The translations under genes and the position numbers were made by a program. The notes below the pieces were generated by a model that had not been told where the DNA came from, searched no databases, and worked only from the letters and a program-made list of their open reading frames with translations. Positions 32,655 through 41,244 of a stretch of 64,000 nt of DNA are shown in pieces. Every line of letters begins with the position of its first letter. Position 1 is the stretch's first letter. Source of the DNA: JAXGXJ01 sp050943595 (GTDB taxonomy: Bacteria; Actinomycetota; Thermoleophilia; RBG-16-64-13); assembly GCA_050943595.1 (NCBI GenBank), contig JBMNPM010000008.1, positions 1-64,000 on the forward strand. The letters are read 5' to 3'.

Positions 32655-35267
32655 ATGGTTGAAACGTGGCGGACGGCTCCGCTTCTTGCAACGCGCGACC
32701 TCGTTCTGTTCCCCGGGATGCTTGCTCCCATCTTCGTGGAGCGCGAGAAGGGTGTGAGGGCCCTCGAGCAGACGAGCCAATCGGAAGGTCTCCTTATCAT
32801 GGCTGTGCAGCGCTCCGCAGTCGTGGATGACCCCGGCCCAGAAGAAGTACATCTTGTGGGGACTCTCGCCAAAGTCGTCCAGTTCTCGCGCCTGTCCGAT
32901 GGGACTATCAAGGCTCTCATCGAAGGGCTGGAGCGGGTATCCGTCGACGGCTTTGACGAGGTCGGTTCCTACTTCTTGGCCAGGTACCACATGTTGCCCG
33001 CCGGACCCATGGGAGAAGAGCGGCGCCCCCGAGCCCTCATGGACTCGGTCGCTCGAGAGTTTGCCAACTACGTTGGGCAATCCCCACAGCTGCCGGAAGA
33101 AGCGGAGACCGCTCTGGAGGCCGTGACCGACCCACACATGATGGTCGATATCGTGGCGGCCAACCTGATGATCGGTCCGGATCGTAAGCAGGAGTTGCTC
33201 GAGGGTGAAGACCCGGAAGCGCGTCTCCTCCTACTTCTGGAGACACTCATCCAAGAGAATGAGTTCATCGCCTTGGAGAACGAGATCGCCGAACGGGTCC
33301 ACGACAGTTTCGAGCGTCAACAGCGACGGGTCTTTCTGCATGAACGGCTGAAGGTCCTGCAGGAGGAGCTGGGTGAAGAGGGTGAAGAGGAGAGCGACCG
33401 GGGCGCCTATGCTAAGCAACTCGAGCAGAAGAAACTCCCCGAGGCGGCGGCGGCTGCGCTTGCCAAAGAGATAAAGCGCCTGGCCGATCTCCCTCCGCTG
33501 TCGGCGGAAGTGGCGGTGGCCAAGACCTACCTAGACACGGCTCTAGGTCTCCCCTGGGGTGTCAAATCCGGCTCGCGCGTGCCGGACGTCAAGGCCGTAG
33601 CCCGCGTTCTTGATGAGACCCACTACGGCCTCAAGACGGTCAAGGACCGCATAATCGAATACTTGGCCGTGGCCTCTCTGCGGGGCGGGACACCACCCAA
33701 CACCATCCTTTGTCTGGTGGGGCCTCCCGGCGTGGGGAAGACATCGGTGGCCATGGCCACGGCGGAGGGGCTGGACCGGCCGCTGCAGCGTATCAGCTTG
33801 GGTGGGGTCCGTGATGAGGGCGAAATCCGGGGGCATCGGCGCACCTACGTGGGAGCCATGCCGGGTCGCATTATCGACGCCTTGAAGCGGGCCGGGGTGG
33901 ACGACCCGGTGGTAGTGCTGGACGAGATCGACAAGATGGAGTCGGACTGGCGGGGGGATCCGGCGGCCGCCTTGATGGAGGTCCTCGACCCGGTCCAGAA
34001 TCGTACCTTCCGCGATAACTATCTGGAGCTTGAGTACGACCTATCATCGGTGTTCTTTATCGCTACCGCCAACTACGAAGAGGATATCCCCGAGACTCTC
34101 CACGATCGCCTGGAGATCATCCGTCTGCCCGGCTATACCGATCGTGAGAAAACGGAGATAGCCATCCGTCATCTACTGCCCAAGATCGCCGCCGAAAGCG
34201 GACTGCAGGACTTGGGCGATGTGTTTACTCCTTCCGCTCTGCATTCGCTCATCTGTGACTACACCAGAGAGGCCGGGGTCCGCGAACTGTCTCGTCTCAT
34301 CGGCAAGGTCTACCGTCGTCTGGCGCGGATGAAGGTAGAGGGTAAGGTGATGCCCGGGCGTGTGGGGCCACGGTTGCTTCCGCGGCTCATAGGTCCGGCA
34401 CCCTTCCTCGCGGCGCGGTTGGGGGGGGAGCCCCAGGTGGGGGTGAGTCTGGGCTTGGCCTACACAGGGGCTGGGGGCGACGTGCTGCGCATTGAGTGCG
34501 TGGTCACCCCGGGCAAAGGTGACTTCCATCTGACGGGCCAACTGGGCGAGATCATGCAGGAGAGTGTGACTGCCGCCTGGGGTTATCTCAAGACCTCTCT
34601 CACGCGCGATGCCACGCTTTCAAGCTTGTGGACTGATTCTCCGGGCAGGGCCTACCTGCTGGACAACTACCAGCCTCCCGAGACCGGAGATGAAGCGACG
34701 TCCGGCCCGGCAGTCGCGTTATCGGCCGACCCTGAACAATCCGGCGCGGTTGGGCCGGGTAGTGCCGGTCTGGGCGGTCGTGACTTGCGGTTGGGTGCAC
34801 CCGAACCTGGCTTCCGCCCCGGAGAAGTCCTGGACGGTCAGGGGCGGCCGGCTGAGTGTGCTCCGTCTTTGCCTTCCGACCACGAGGTCTTATCCGGCCT
34901 GGAAGTGCGCATGCATTTTCCCGAGGGGGCGGTGCCCAAGGAGGGTCCGTCGGCCGGGATCGCTGTGGCGACCGCTCTGCTGTCGGCTCTGCTACAGGCG
35001 CCGGTGCGGCCTCGGGTGGCGTTGTCGGGTGAGATCACCTTGACGGGCCGGGTCCTCCCGGTCGGGGGGTTGAAGGAGAAGCTGCTGGCCGCGCTTCGCG
35101 AAGGTGTGGAGACGGTGGTGCTTCCGGCCCAGATCAAGCCCGCGGTACAGGAACTCCCCTCGGAACTCAAGAGAGGGCTCGACATCGTGTATGTGGAGAA
35201 CTATGTAGACGTGCTTCCGTATGCCCTGTTCATGAGGGGAGACGAGGAAGGGGAGGTCCGGACGTGA
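32655..35267 (+). CDS. lon: Lon protease (La) with an extra insertion in the protease domain
   Basis: An 870-residue LonA: N-terminal substrate domain (from LLATRDLVLFPGMLAPIFVE), a coiled-coil part, AAA+ module (Walker A VGPPGVGKTSVA, Walker B VVLDEIDKM) and a C-terminal Ser-Lys protease (KEGPSAGIAVATAL with the Ser; SGEITLTGRVLPVGGLKEKL with the Lys). Most LonA proteins are about 780-810 residues. The excess is an 80-residue Gly/Pro/Ala-rich stretch (about residues 675-755) between the start of the protease domain (WGYLKTSL) and VRMHFPEGAVPKEGPSAG. It degrades misfolded and regulatory proteins. The stop overlaps the valS start (GTGA). Confidence 0.96.
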   Translation: MVETWRTAPLLATRDLVLFPGMLAPIFVEREKGVRALEQTSQSEGLLIMAVQRSAVVDDPGPEEVHLVGTLAKVVQFSRLSDGTIKALIEGLERVSVDGFDEVGSYFLARYHMLPAGPMGEERRPRALMDSVAREFANYVGQSPQLPEEAETALEAVTDPHMMVDIVAANLMIGPDRKQELLEGEDPEARLLLLLETLIQENEFIALENEIAERVHDSFERQQRRVFLHERLKVLQEELGEEGEEESDRGAYAKQLEQKKLPEAAAAALAKEIKRLADLPPLSAEVAVAKTYLDTALGLPWGVKSGSRVPDVKAVARVLDETHYGLKTVKDRIIEYLAVASLRGGTPPNTILCLVGPPGVGKTSVAMATAEGLDRPLQRISLGGVRDEGEIRGHRRTYVGAMPGRIIDALKRAGVDDPVVVLDEIDKMESDWRGDPAAALMEVLDPVQNRTFRDNYLELEYDLSSVFFIATANYEEDIPETLHDRLEIIRLPGYTDREKTEIAIRHLLPKIAAESGLQDLGDVFTPSALHSLICDYTREAGVRELSRLIGKVYRRLARMKVEGKVMPGRVGPRLLPRLIGPAPFLAARLGGEPQVGVSLGLAYTGAGGDVLRIECVVTPGKGDFHLTGQLGEIMQESVTAAWGYLKTSLTRDATLSSLWTDSPGRAYLLDNYQPPETGDEATSGPAVALSADPEQSGAVGPGSAGLGGRDLRLGAPEPGFRPGEVLDGQGRPAECAPSLPSDHEVLSGLEVRMHFPEGAVPKEGPSAGIAVATALLSALLQAPVRPRVALSGEITLTGRVLPVGGLKEKLLAALREGVETVVLPAQIKPAVQELPSELKRGLDIVYVENYVDVLPYALFMRGDEEGEVRT

Positions 35268-37954
35268 CAGAGCCGACCACGGCGACCATGGCTGCGCGCT
35301 ACTCGCCTCACGAGGTTGAGGAGCGCTTGATGCGCGACTGGCTGGATCGTGCGGCCTTTCGAGCGGCGGCGGACGACCTGTGCCCATCCTTCGTGGTGGC
35401 CATTCCACCGCCGAATGTCACCGGGTCGCTGCATATGGGCCACGCTCTGAACAACACTATCCAGGACATCCTCATCCGTTACCATCGCCTGCGCGGGTTC
35501 AAGACCCTATGGATCGTGGGTACAGACCACGCTGGAATAGCCACTCAGAACAAGGTGGAAGGCCAATTGGTTGCCGAGGGCCTGCGCAAGGAGGATCTGG
35601 GGCGGCAGGCCTTCGAGGAGCGGGTGTGGCAATGGCGGGCCGAGTACGGTTCCACGATAATCCACCAGCTGAAGCGGTTGGGCTGCTCCTGCGACTACGA
35701 ATCCGAGCGCTTCACTATGGACGAAGCCTACCAGAAGGCTGTGGCCAAAGTGTTCGTCAGTCTATATGAGAAGGGCGATATCTATCGCGACGTCTATCTG
35801 GTGAACTGGTGCGTGCGTTGCGGCTCGGCCATCTCCGATCTTGAGGTCGAACACGAGGATCAGGCGGCCAAACTCTACTACGTTACGTATCCCATCGTGG
35901 GGTCGAGTGAGTCTCTCACCGTGGCCACTACGCGCCCGGAGACCATCCTGGGCGACACGGCTGTGGCTGTGAACCCCAACGACCCGCGCTACGGCAGTTT
36001 CGTGGGGCGGTATGCGGTGGTGCCTCTCGTGGGGCGTGAGGTACCAATCATCGCCGACGAACACGTGGATGTCGACTTTGGGACCGGAGCCCTTAAAATC
36101 ACTCCCGGCCACGACCCCGATGACTGGGAGATCGGGATGCGTCACGGGTTGCCCAACATATCGGTCATCGGGGTGGACGGCCGCATGACGGCGGAAGCGG
36201 GCGAGTTCAGCGGGCTGACTACAGCCGAAGCCCGTGAGGAGGTCCTCGGCCGCCTGAAAGAACGTGGTCTTTTCATCAAGGCTGAGGATCACGATCACGC
36301 CGTCGGTACCTGCTACCGTTGCGGCACGACTATAGAGCCGCTTCTGTCCCTGCAGTGGTTTATGGACATGAAACGGTTGGTGGATCCGGCCATAGCTGCA
36401 GTCCAAGATGGCCGGGTGCGTTTCGTGCCGGCGCGCTGGGGGGACGTCTACCTCGATTGGATGCGTGGCATCCGTCCCTGGTGTGTCAGCCGGCAGTTGT
36501 GGTGGGGACATCGCATCCCGGCATACTTCTGCGAGTCCTGTGATCATATGATGGTTACTGAGACGCCGCCGGCCGCGTGCGATGCGTGCGGCGGCGCCGT
36601 GCGCCAAGAAGAAGACGTCCTCGACACCTGGTTCAGCTCCCAGCTGTGGCCGTTTGCCACGCTCGGCTGGCCGGAAGAGACCGAGCGGCTGAAAGCGTTC
36701 TATCCCACCTCAGTGCTCTCCACAGCGCGGGATATCATTTACCTGTGGGTCGCCCGCATGATCATGATGGGGCTCGAGTTCATGGGCGATGTCCCGTTCC
36801 GCGAAGTCATCATCCACCCGACGGTCTTGGCCGCCGACGGCCGGCGGATGAGCAAGAGCCTGGGTACCGGGGTAGACCCATTAGAACTCATCGCCGACTA
36901 CGGTGCCGACGCTACACGCTTTGGGCTGGCCTACATGAGTTCGACGCAGGACGTCCGTTTCAGTGCTGAACGCATCGAGATGGGTCGTAACTTCGCGAAC
37001 AAGATCTGGAACGCGTCCCGCCTGGTTCTGCAGGGAGCTCATCTCCAGGCGGCTCCCCACGTGGACCTGGCGACGCCGGCCGACCGGTGGATATTCAGTC
37101 GGTTGACGGCGGTTGTCACAGAGGTGGCGCGCTTGTATGAGGCCTACGAGTTCGACGATGTGGCCCGCCTCCTCTATCGTTTTGTCTGGAACGAGCTGTG
37201 CGACTGGTATCTGGAGGTTGCCAAGGCCCGGCTCTATAGCGAGCGGGAGGTCGAGCGACTGCAGGTGAGCGGCAACCTGTTGGTCCTTCTCGAACAAGTC
37301 ATGATCATGCTTCATCCACTGATGCCCTTTATTACTGAGGAGATTTACAGTCACCTGCCCCAGGCTCGGTCTGGGGATCGTCCGGCGAGTCTCCTCGACG
37401 GGCGCTACCCCGACGCTGAACCGACCTGGGTTGATCCGGCAGCAGAGGCGGCTATGGATGCCTTCATAACCGTCGTGACCGGCCTGCGTTCGGCCCGGGA
37501 GGAGTTGGGGTTGGCGCGTGACATAGTCGGTAGGGTGACGGTTGTCGAGTCTGAGCCGGGTAGAGGGGGCGCTTTGGTGGATCTAGGGGCGACTGTAAGG
37601 CGCCTGTGTATGTGTGAGGTAGTTGCTGTCGTCGACGCAGCTTCAGAGCCGGCGGGTCGTTTTGCCTCTATCCAGGCGCCGGGTGTCAAAGCGCTGCTTG
37701 ACCTCGAGGGCTTGGTTGACCTAGAGCGGGAGCGGGAACGTCTGGTCTCGAAGGCTAAAAAGGCTCATGCCGAGGCGGCCAAGGCCGGTGGCAAACTGGC
37801 CAACCAAGGTTTCTTGACCAAGGCTCCTGAGGCGGTAGTGGCGGAAGAACGCGCACGCCTGGCCGCAGCGGAGTCGGTCCTCGAGGAGGCGCGGCGTCAG
37901 TACCGTGAGCGCATAGGTGAGGAGTTGCCCGGATTTGGATGGGCCGGAGGATGA
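35264..37954 (+). CDS. valS: Valyl-tRNA synthetase
   Basis: An 896-residue class Ia synthetase. HIGH-type motif in PPNVTGSLHMGHALNN, KMSKS-type in GRRMSKSLGTGVDP, an editing domain with TTRPETILGDTAVAVNP, and a C-terminal coiled coil (LEGLVDLERERERLVSKAKK). Two Cys-rich pairs (CESC near 36530 and CDACGG near 36580) fit the zinc site seen in many bacterial ValRS. It charges tRNA-Val. GTG 35264 overlaps the lon stop; the gene ends in an ATGA with the next frame, next to folC. Confidence 0.96.
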   Translation: MTEPTTATMAARYSPHEVEERLMRDWLDRAAFRAAADDLCPSFVVAIPPPNVTGSLHMGHALNNTIQDILIRYHRLRGFKTLWIVGTDHAGIATQNKVEGQLVAEGLRKEDLGRQAFEERVWQWRAEYGSTIIHQLKRLGCSCDYESERFTMDEAYQKAVAKVFVSLYEKGDIYRDVYLVNWCVRCGSAISDLEVEHEDQAAKLYYVTYPIVGSSESLTVATTRPETILGDTAVAVNPNDPRYGSFVGRYAVVPLVGREVPIIADEHVDVDFGTGALKITPGHDPDDWEIGMRHGLPNISVIGVDGRMTAEAGEFSGLTTAEAREEVLGRLKERGLFIKAEDHDHAVGTCYRCGTTIEPLLSLQWFMDMKRLVDPAIAAVQDGRVRFVPARWGDVYLDWMRGIRPWCVSRQLWWGHRIPAYFCESCDHMMVTETPPAACDACGGAVRQEEDVLDTWFSSQLWPFATLGWPEETERLKAFYPTSVLSTARDIIYLWVARMIMMGLEFMGDVPFREVIIHPTVLAADGRRMSKSLGTGVDPLELIADYGADATRFGLAYMSSTQDVRFSAERIEMGRNFANKIWNASRLVLQGAHLQAAPHVDLATPADRWIFSRLTAVVTEVARLYEAYEFDDVARLLYRFVWNELCDWYLEVAKARLYSEREVERLQVSGNLLVLLEQVMIMLHPLMPFITEEIYSHLPQARSGDRPASLLDGRYPDAEPTWVDPAAEAAMDAFITVVTGLRSAREELGLARDIVGRVTVVESEPGRGGALVDLGATVRRLCMCEVVAVVDAASEPAGRFASIQAPGVKALLDLEGLVDLERERERLVSKAKKAHAEAAKAGGKLANQGFLTKAPEAVVAEERARLAAAESVLEEARRQYRERIGEELPGFGWAGG

Positions 37955-37956
37955 CG

Positions 37957-39318
37957 ATGAATACCTTCGACGCACTGAATAGTCCCGACGCCGGGCAGGA
38001 CAGGCCTGCCGGCCCGGTTTCTGTTCCACCGGCGTGCGATTACGAGGAGACCTGGAACTACATCAACGGCCTGGAACGCCTGGGGTGCAGGATGGGGCTG
38101 GAGCGCGTGACTCGATTGGTACAGGCTTTGCAGGATCCGCAGAAGGCCTACAAGACCATCCATGTGGTGGGTACCAACGGTAAGAGTTCTACCACTCGCT
38201 TTATCTCCGCACTCCTCGAGGGGTGCGGGTTAAGGGTGGGTGCCTATGTGTCGCCGCACTTGGTGAGTCTAGCCGAACGGCAGATGGTCGACTCGGTCCC
38301 TTCGTCCGATGAGGAGTTCTGCCGGTTGGTGGGCCGCGTACGGATGGTTGCCGAGGAGGTGGAGCGTGCGCTGCTCGAAGGAGAGAAGCTCACCCAGTTC
38401 GAGGTTCTGACTGCCACTGCCCTCCTCCACTTCAAGGAGGCCGGGTGCGATGTGGCTGTGATAGAGGCCGGATTAGGCGGTCGTCTGGATGCGACATCAG
38501 TCATCTGCTCCGACGTCCAGGTATTGACCGGCATTGGGCTGGAGCACACCGAGCTTCTCGGCGATACTCTATCGGCCATCCTCGCGGAGAAGGCGGCGGT
38601 TATCCCTCCTCACGGCCGTGTGGTAGCCGGGGCGTTGGATGCAGAGCTCAAGACCGAACTGCGTGGGCTGTGCGCAGCTCGAGATGCCGAGTGTTACTAT
38701 CTTGGCGAACAGGTGATGGTCCTGGCCGATCCCCGTGCGCAAACCTTCGACATCTACACTCCGTACGACTGTTACACGGATATCAGTCTGAAGACGCTGG
38801 GCACCTATCAGCACGGGAATGCCGCCGTCGCGGTGGCGGCGGCGGAACTGCTCGTAGGCGGGGGGCTTGATGCAGAGCAGGTTCGGTCGGCTTTGGGTCG
38901 AACTACAAACCCAGGACGTCTCGAGGTCATCAGTAGCCAGCCTTTCTGCATCTTCGACGGCTCGCACAACTCCCAGGGGATGTTGGAAACGATGCGGTCC
39001 CTCGATCAGCTCATGGAGCGGCGCCGGCTTATAGCGGTGGTCTCTATCCTACAGGGCAAGGAGGTCCGGGAGATGATGATGCACCTGGCCTCTCGCTGTG
39101 ACATTATTTTTGTGACTCAGAGTTCCAGCCCTCGTGCTCTGCCGGCTGATGATATCGCCGCGATGTTGTCTGATATCGAGAAGGGCCCTGAAGTCTTCGT
39201 CGATGTCGATCCACGCTCGGCTCTGATGAGCGCCTACCGGCTGGCGACGTCCAACCAGGTGGTCTTGGTCACCGGATCGCTGACCCTCATCGCCGACCTT
39301 AAACGGAGCCTGAACTAG
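37957..39318 (+). CDS. folC: Folylpolyglutamate/dihydrofolate synthase
   Basis: A 453-residue Mur-ligase-type enzyme: ATP loop VVGTNGKSSTTRF, the VSPHLVSLAERQ motif, EAGLGGRLDAT with the metal-site residues, HGNAAVAVAAAELL and the C-terminal domain FDGSHNSQGM. It adds glutamates to folates, and possibly makes dihydrofolate. GGAGG at 37946-37950 fits ATG 37957 (6 bases away) better than ATG 37951, which overlaps the valS stop. About 25 N-terminal residues precede the core. Confidence 0.94.
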   Translation: MNTFDALNSPDAGQDRPAGPVSVPPACDYEETWNYINGLERLGCRMGLERVTRLVQALQDPQKAYKTIHVVGTNGKSSTTRFISALLEGCGLRVGAYVSPHLVSLAERQMVDSVPSSDEEFCRLVGRVRMVAEEVERALLEGEKLTQFEVLTATALLHFKEAGCDVAVIEAGLGGRLDATSVICSDVQVLTGIGLEHTELLGDTLSAILAEKAAVIPPHGRVVAGALDAELKTELRGLCAARDAECYYLGEQVMVLADPRAQTFDIYTPYDCYTDISLKTLGTYQHGNAAVAVAAAELLVGGGLDAEQVRSALGRTTNPGRLEVISSQPFCIFDGSHNSQGMLETMRSLDQLMERRRLIAVVSILQGKEVREMMMHLASRCDIIFVTQSSSPRALPADDIAAMLSDIEKGPEVFVDVDPRSALMSAYRLATSNQVVLVTGSLTLIADLKRSLN

Positions 39319-39319
39319 C

Positions 39320-39445
39320 GTGGCCGCTACCCTGAAAAAGGCGCGCGGGAGGGGTACTTCGATACTCATAATCCTGCTCGTGCTCCTTATAACCATCGTG
39401 ATATTCTTTACTGCTGGCTATATGCTGGCGTGGGTCTTGATCTAG
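39320..39445 (+). CDS. 41-residue single-pass membrane peptide
   Basis: GTG 39320 to TAG 39443-39445 encodes a basic head (VAATLKKARGRGTS) and one long hydrophobic helix (ILIILLVLLITIVIFFTAGY). It lies in the 136-base gap between folC and the zinc-ribbon gene, on the same strand. A weak Shine-Dalgarno (GGAG near 39305) precedes it. The dense hydrophobic helix and the tight spacing on both sides make a real small membrane protein likely. I recognise no family. Confidence 0.6.
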   Translation: MAATLKKARGRGTSILIILLVLLITIVIFFTAGYMLAWVLI

Positions 39446-39454
39446 GAGGATAGT

Positions 39455-39976
39455 TTGGAGAACTTCTTCGGGACCATAAACAAGATCATCAGTTCTCCTC
39501 TGTGGATATTGGCGCTCTATGTTTCCGCCTTCTGCATCGTGGTCCTCTGGCTTGCTTTGGTGTTCTGGACGCTGAAAGACGCCTGCAAGCGTATCGATGA
39601 CCCTGTCATCATTGGTGTGGCTGTTCTCACCTCGCTCGTCCTTCCTTTCATGGGCACCGTGGTGTACGCGATTCTACGGCCGGCGGAGTACCTGGTGGAG
39701 GTGCAGGAGCGGGAGCTCGAGGTGCGTGCTATGGAGCAGGAGCTGCTGGTGATGCGCTCCTGCCCGTCGTGTGGAGAACTGATCCGTCCTGACTTTGTAG
39801 CCTGTCCCAGTTGTCGCAGAGAGTTGCGTGTGGCATGTCCCAATTGCGACAGGGTGCTGGAACCGAGTTGGAAACTGTGTCCATACTGCGGTGATGATCT
39901 GAAAGTAAAGTCGGTCACGCCCCCGGTTACTCCCCCGCTTGAGGAGCACGCGCAGCAGTGGCTGGAAACCAGTTGA
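39455..39976 (+). CDS. Membrane-anchored double zinc-ribbon protein
   Basis: A 173-residue protein: two transmembrane helices (LYVSAFCIVVLWLALVFWTL and VIIGVAVLTSLVLPFMGTVV), a short coiled coil, then two zinc ribbons with CPSCGELI...CPSCRREL and CPNCDRVL...CPYCGDDL. Double zinc ribbons in such proteins usually mediate protein or nucleic-acid contacts; the function is unknown. TTG 39455 has AGGAGG at 39444-39449, which overlaps the stop of the small membrane peptide. It ends 85 bases before ndk. Confidence 0.85.
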   Translation: MENFFGTINKIISSPLWILALYVSAFCIVVLWLALVFWTLKDACKRIDDPVIIGVAVLTSLVLPFMGTVVYAILRPAEYLVEVQERELEVRAMEQELLVMRSCPSCGELIRPDFVACPSCRRELRVACPNCDRVLEPSWKLCPYCGDDLKVKSVTPPVTPPLEEHAQQWLETS

Positions 39977-40061
39977 TCGTCGGACCGACAGTACCCGATG
40001 TCTGCCGTTGCCCGAGCCTTCTGGATCGGGCTCCTTCCCCATCTGCCAAGAGGAGAGCATA

Positions 40062-40478
40062 GTGCAACGTACGTTAGTGTTGGTCAAACCCAACGGTGTG
40101 GAGCGCGGCCTGGTTGGAGAGATCATAGGCCGGCTTGAGCGGCGGGGCTTTGCCATTAAGGCGGCTCGCATGTTGATGGTGAGCGAGGAGTTGGCCAGTA
40201 GACACTATGCTGAACATGAGGGCAAGGGCTTCTACCATGACTTGATTGCCTTTATCACCTCTGCTCCGGTGTTCGCCATGGTCGTCGAGGGGCGCTCGGC
40301 CATCAGCGTGGTGCGGGGCATGATGGGGGCTACTAATCCCATGGATGCTGCTCCTGGTACTGTGCGGGGAGACTTCGGTCTCGATACCACGCAGAATCTC
40401 GTGCACAGCTCGGATAGCCAGGAGAGTGCAGAGCGCGAGATCGGTCTTTACTTTAAGTCGTCGGACCTGGTGCCGTGA
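40062..40478 (+). CDS. ndk: Nucleoside diphosphate kinase
   Basis: A 138-residue kinase that balances NTP pools. Standard marks: TLVLVKPNGVERG at the start, the active-site His in NLVHSSDS, and the Ser/Asp that follow it. GTG 40062 gives the conserved N-terminus and follows AGGAG; the longer frame to 39939 lies in the preceding gene. It ends 7 bases before maf, so the two are co-transcribed. Confidence 0.96.
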   Translation: MQRTLVLVKPNGVERGLVGEIIGRLERRGFAIKAARMLMVSEELASRHYAEHEGKGFYHDLIAFITSAPVFAMVVEGRSAISVVRGMMGATNPMDAAPGTVRGDFGLDTTQNLVHSSDSQESAEREIGLYFKSSDLVP

Positions 40479-40485
40479 TCCGACG

Positions 40486-41178
40486 GTGGATCTTCGTCCC
40501 CCGCTTCCTGCAGACTTCCAACTGATACTTGCCTCGCAGTCTCCACGGCGCCAGTCTCTGCTGCGGGATATCGGCATACCGTTCCGGATCGCCCGATCGA
40601 CGGCCAACGAGGCTCTCGAAGGAGTAGATGCCGGGACGCTGGCTGAGAACAATGCGGCGGCCAAAGTACGGGGTGTGGAACTTCCGAAAGATGTGGCGCG
40701 TGAAGCGTTCGTGTTGGGTACCGACACCGTGGTCGCCGTAGAGGGACGGATATTGGGCAAAGCCCCATCGGCGGAGGTGGCTGCGGAGATGCTCGCGATG
40801 CTGTCCGGCCGCACACACCAGGTCGTGTCGGGGGTCGCTCTGCTTCGAGGCGCACACAGCCTACAAGACCCAGTAGTAGGGAGCCACCAGCATGACATGC
40901 TGGTGGCTCACGCGGTGACCGATGTGAGCTTCCTACCACTGACCGACGTTCAGATCGAGACCTATGTGGCCTCGGGCGAATGGAGGGGCAAAGCGGGTGC
41001 GTATGCCATCCAGGGTCTTGCCGGCGTCTTCGTGTCGGGCGTGCGCGGCGAATACAGCAACGTGGTTGGACTGCCGCTCTGCCTGTTGGCGCAGATGTTC
41101 TGCAGGTTGGGTTTCGACCTGCTCGGACGAAGCTGGTGGACGGGGGACGGCCCGGGCGGCGCGTCGGTGTGCCAGTAG
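40486..41178 (+). CDS. maf: Maf-like nucleotide pyrophosphatase
   Basis: A 230-residue Maf/YhdE-type protein: LILASQSPRRQSLL at the nucleotide-binding start, VLGTDTVVAVEGRILGKAP, SGRTHQVVSGVALL, KAGAYAIQGLAGVFV and VVGLPLCLL. These enzymes hydrolyse modified or canonical NTPs such as dTTP/UTP and affect septation when over-expressed. Between VALLRGAHS and HAVTDVSFLPL there are about 15 extra residues coded by a 29-bp palindrome (40881-40909). GTG 40486 is the only start that gives the family's N-terminus. It is followed by the mre genes, as in many bacteria. Confidence 0.93.
   Translation: MDLRPPLPADFQLILASQSPRRQSLLRDIGIPFRIARSTANEALEGVDAGTLAENNAAAKVRGVELPKDVAREAFVLGTDTVVAVEGRILGKAPSAEVAAEMLAMLSGRTHQVVSGVALLRGAHSLQDPVVGSHQHDMLVAHAVTDVSFLPLTDVQIETYVASGEWRGKAGAYAIQGLAGVFVSGVRGEYSNVVGLPLCLLAQMFCRLGFDLLGRSWWTGDGPGGASVCQ
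40881..40909. repeat. 29-bp near-perfect palindrome inside maf
   Basis: GAGCCACCAGCATG (40881-40894), one centre base, then CATGCTGGTGGCTC (40896-40909): 14 of 14 pairs. It is in frame and encodes part of an extra loop (VGSHQHDMLVAH). Confidence 0.9.
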
Positions 41179-41179
41179 G

Positions 41180-41185
41180 TATAAT
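41180..41185 (+). promoter_or_regulatory. mreB: Candidate -10 box of the mre cluster
   Basis: TATAAT just after the maf stop and 59 bases before the mreB Shine-Dalgarno region. There is no good -35. A GC hairpin (CCCGGG...CCCGGG) follows at about 41196-41214. Confidence 0.35.
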
Positions 41186-41244
41186 ACGCCGCACTTCCCG
41201 GGGCGCTTGCCCGGGTTTGCAGACGATAGTGCGGAGGGACCACC

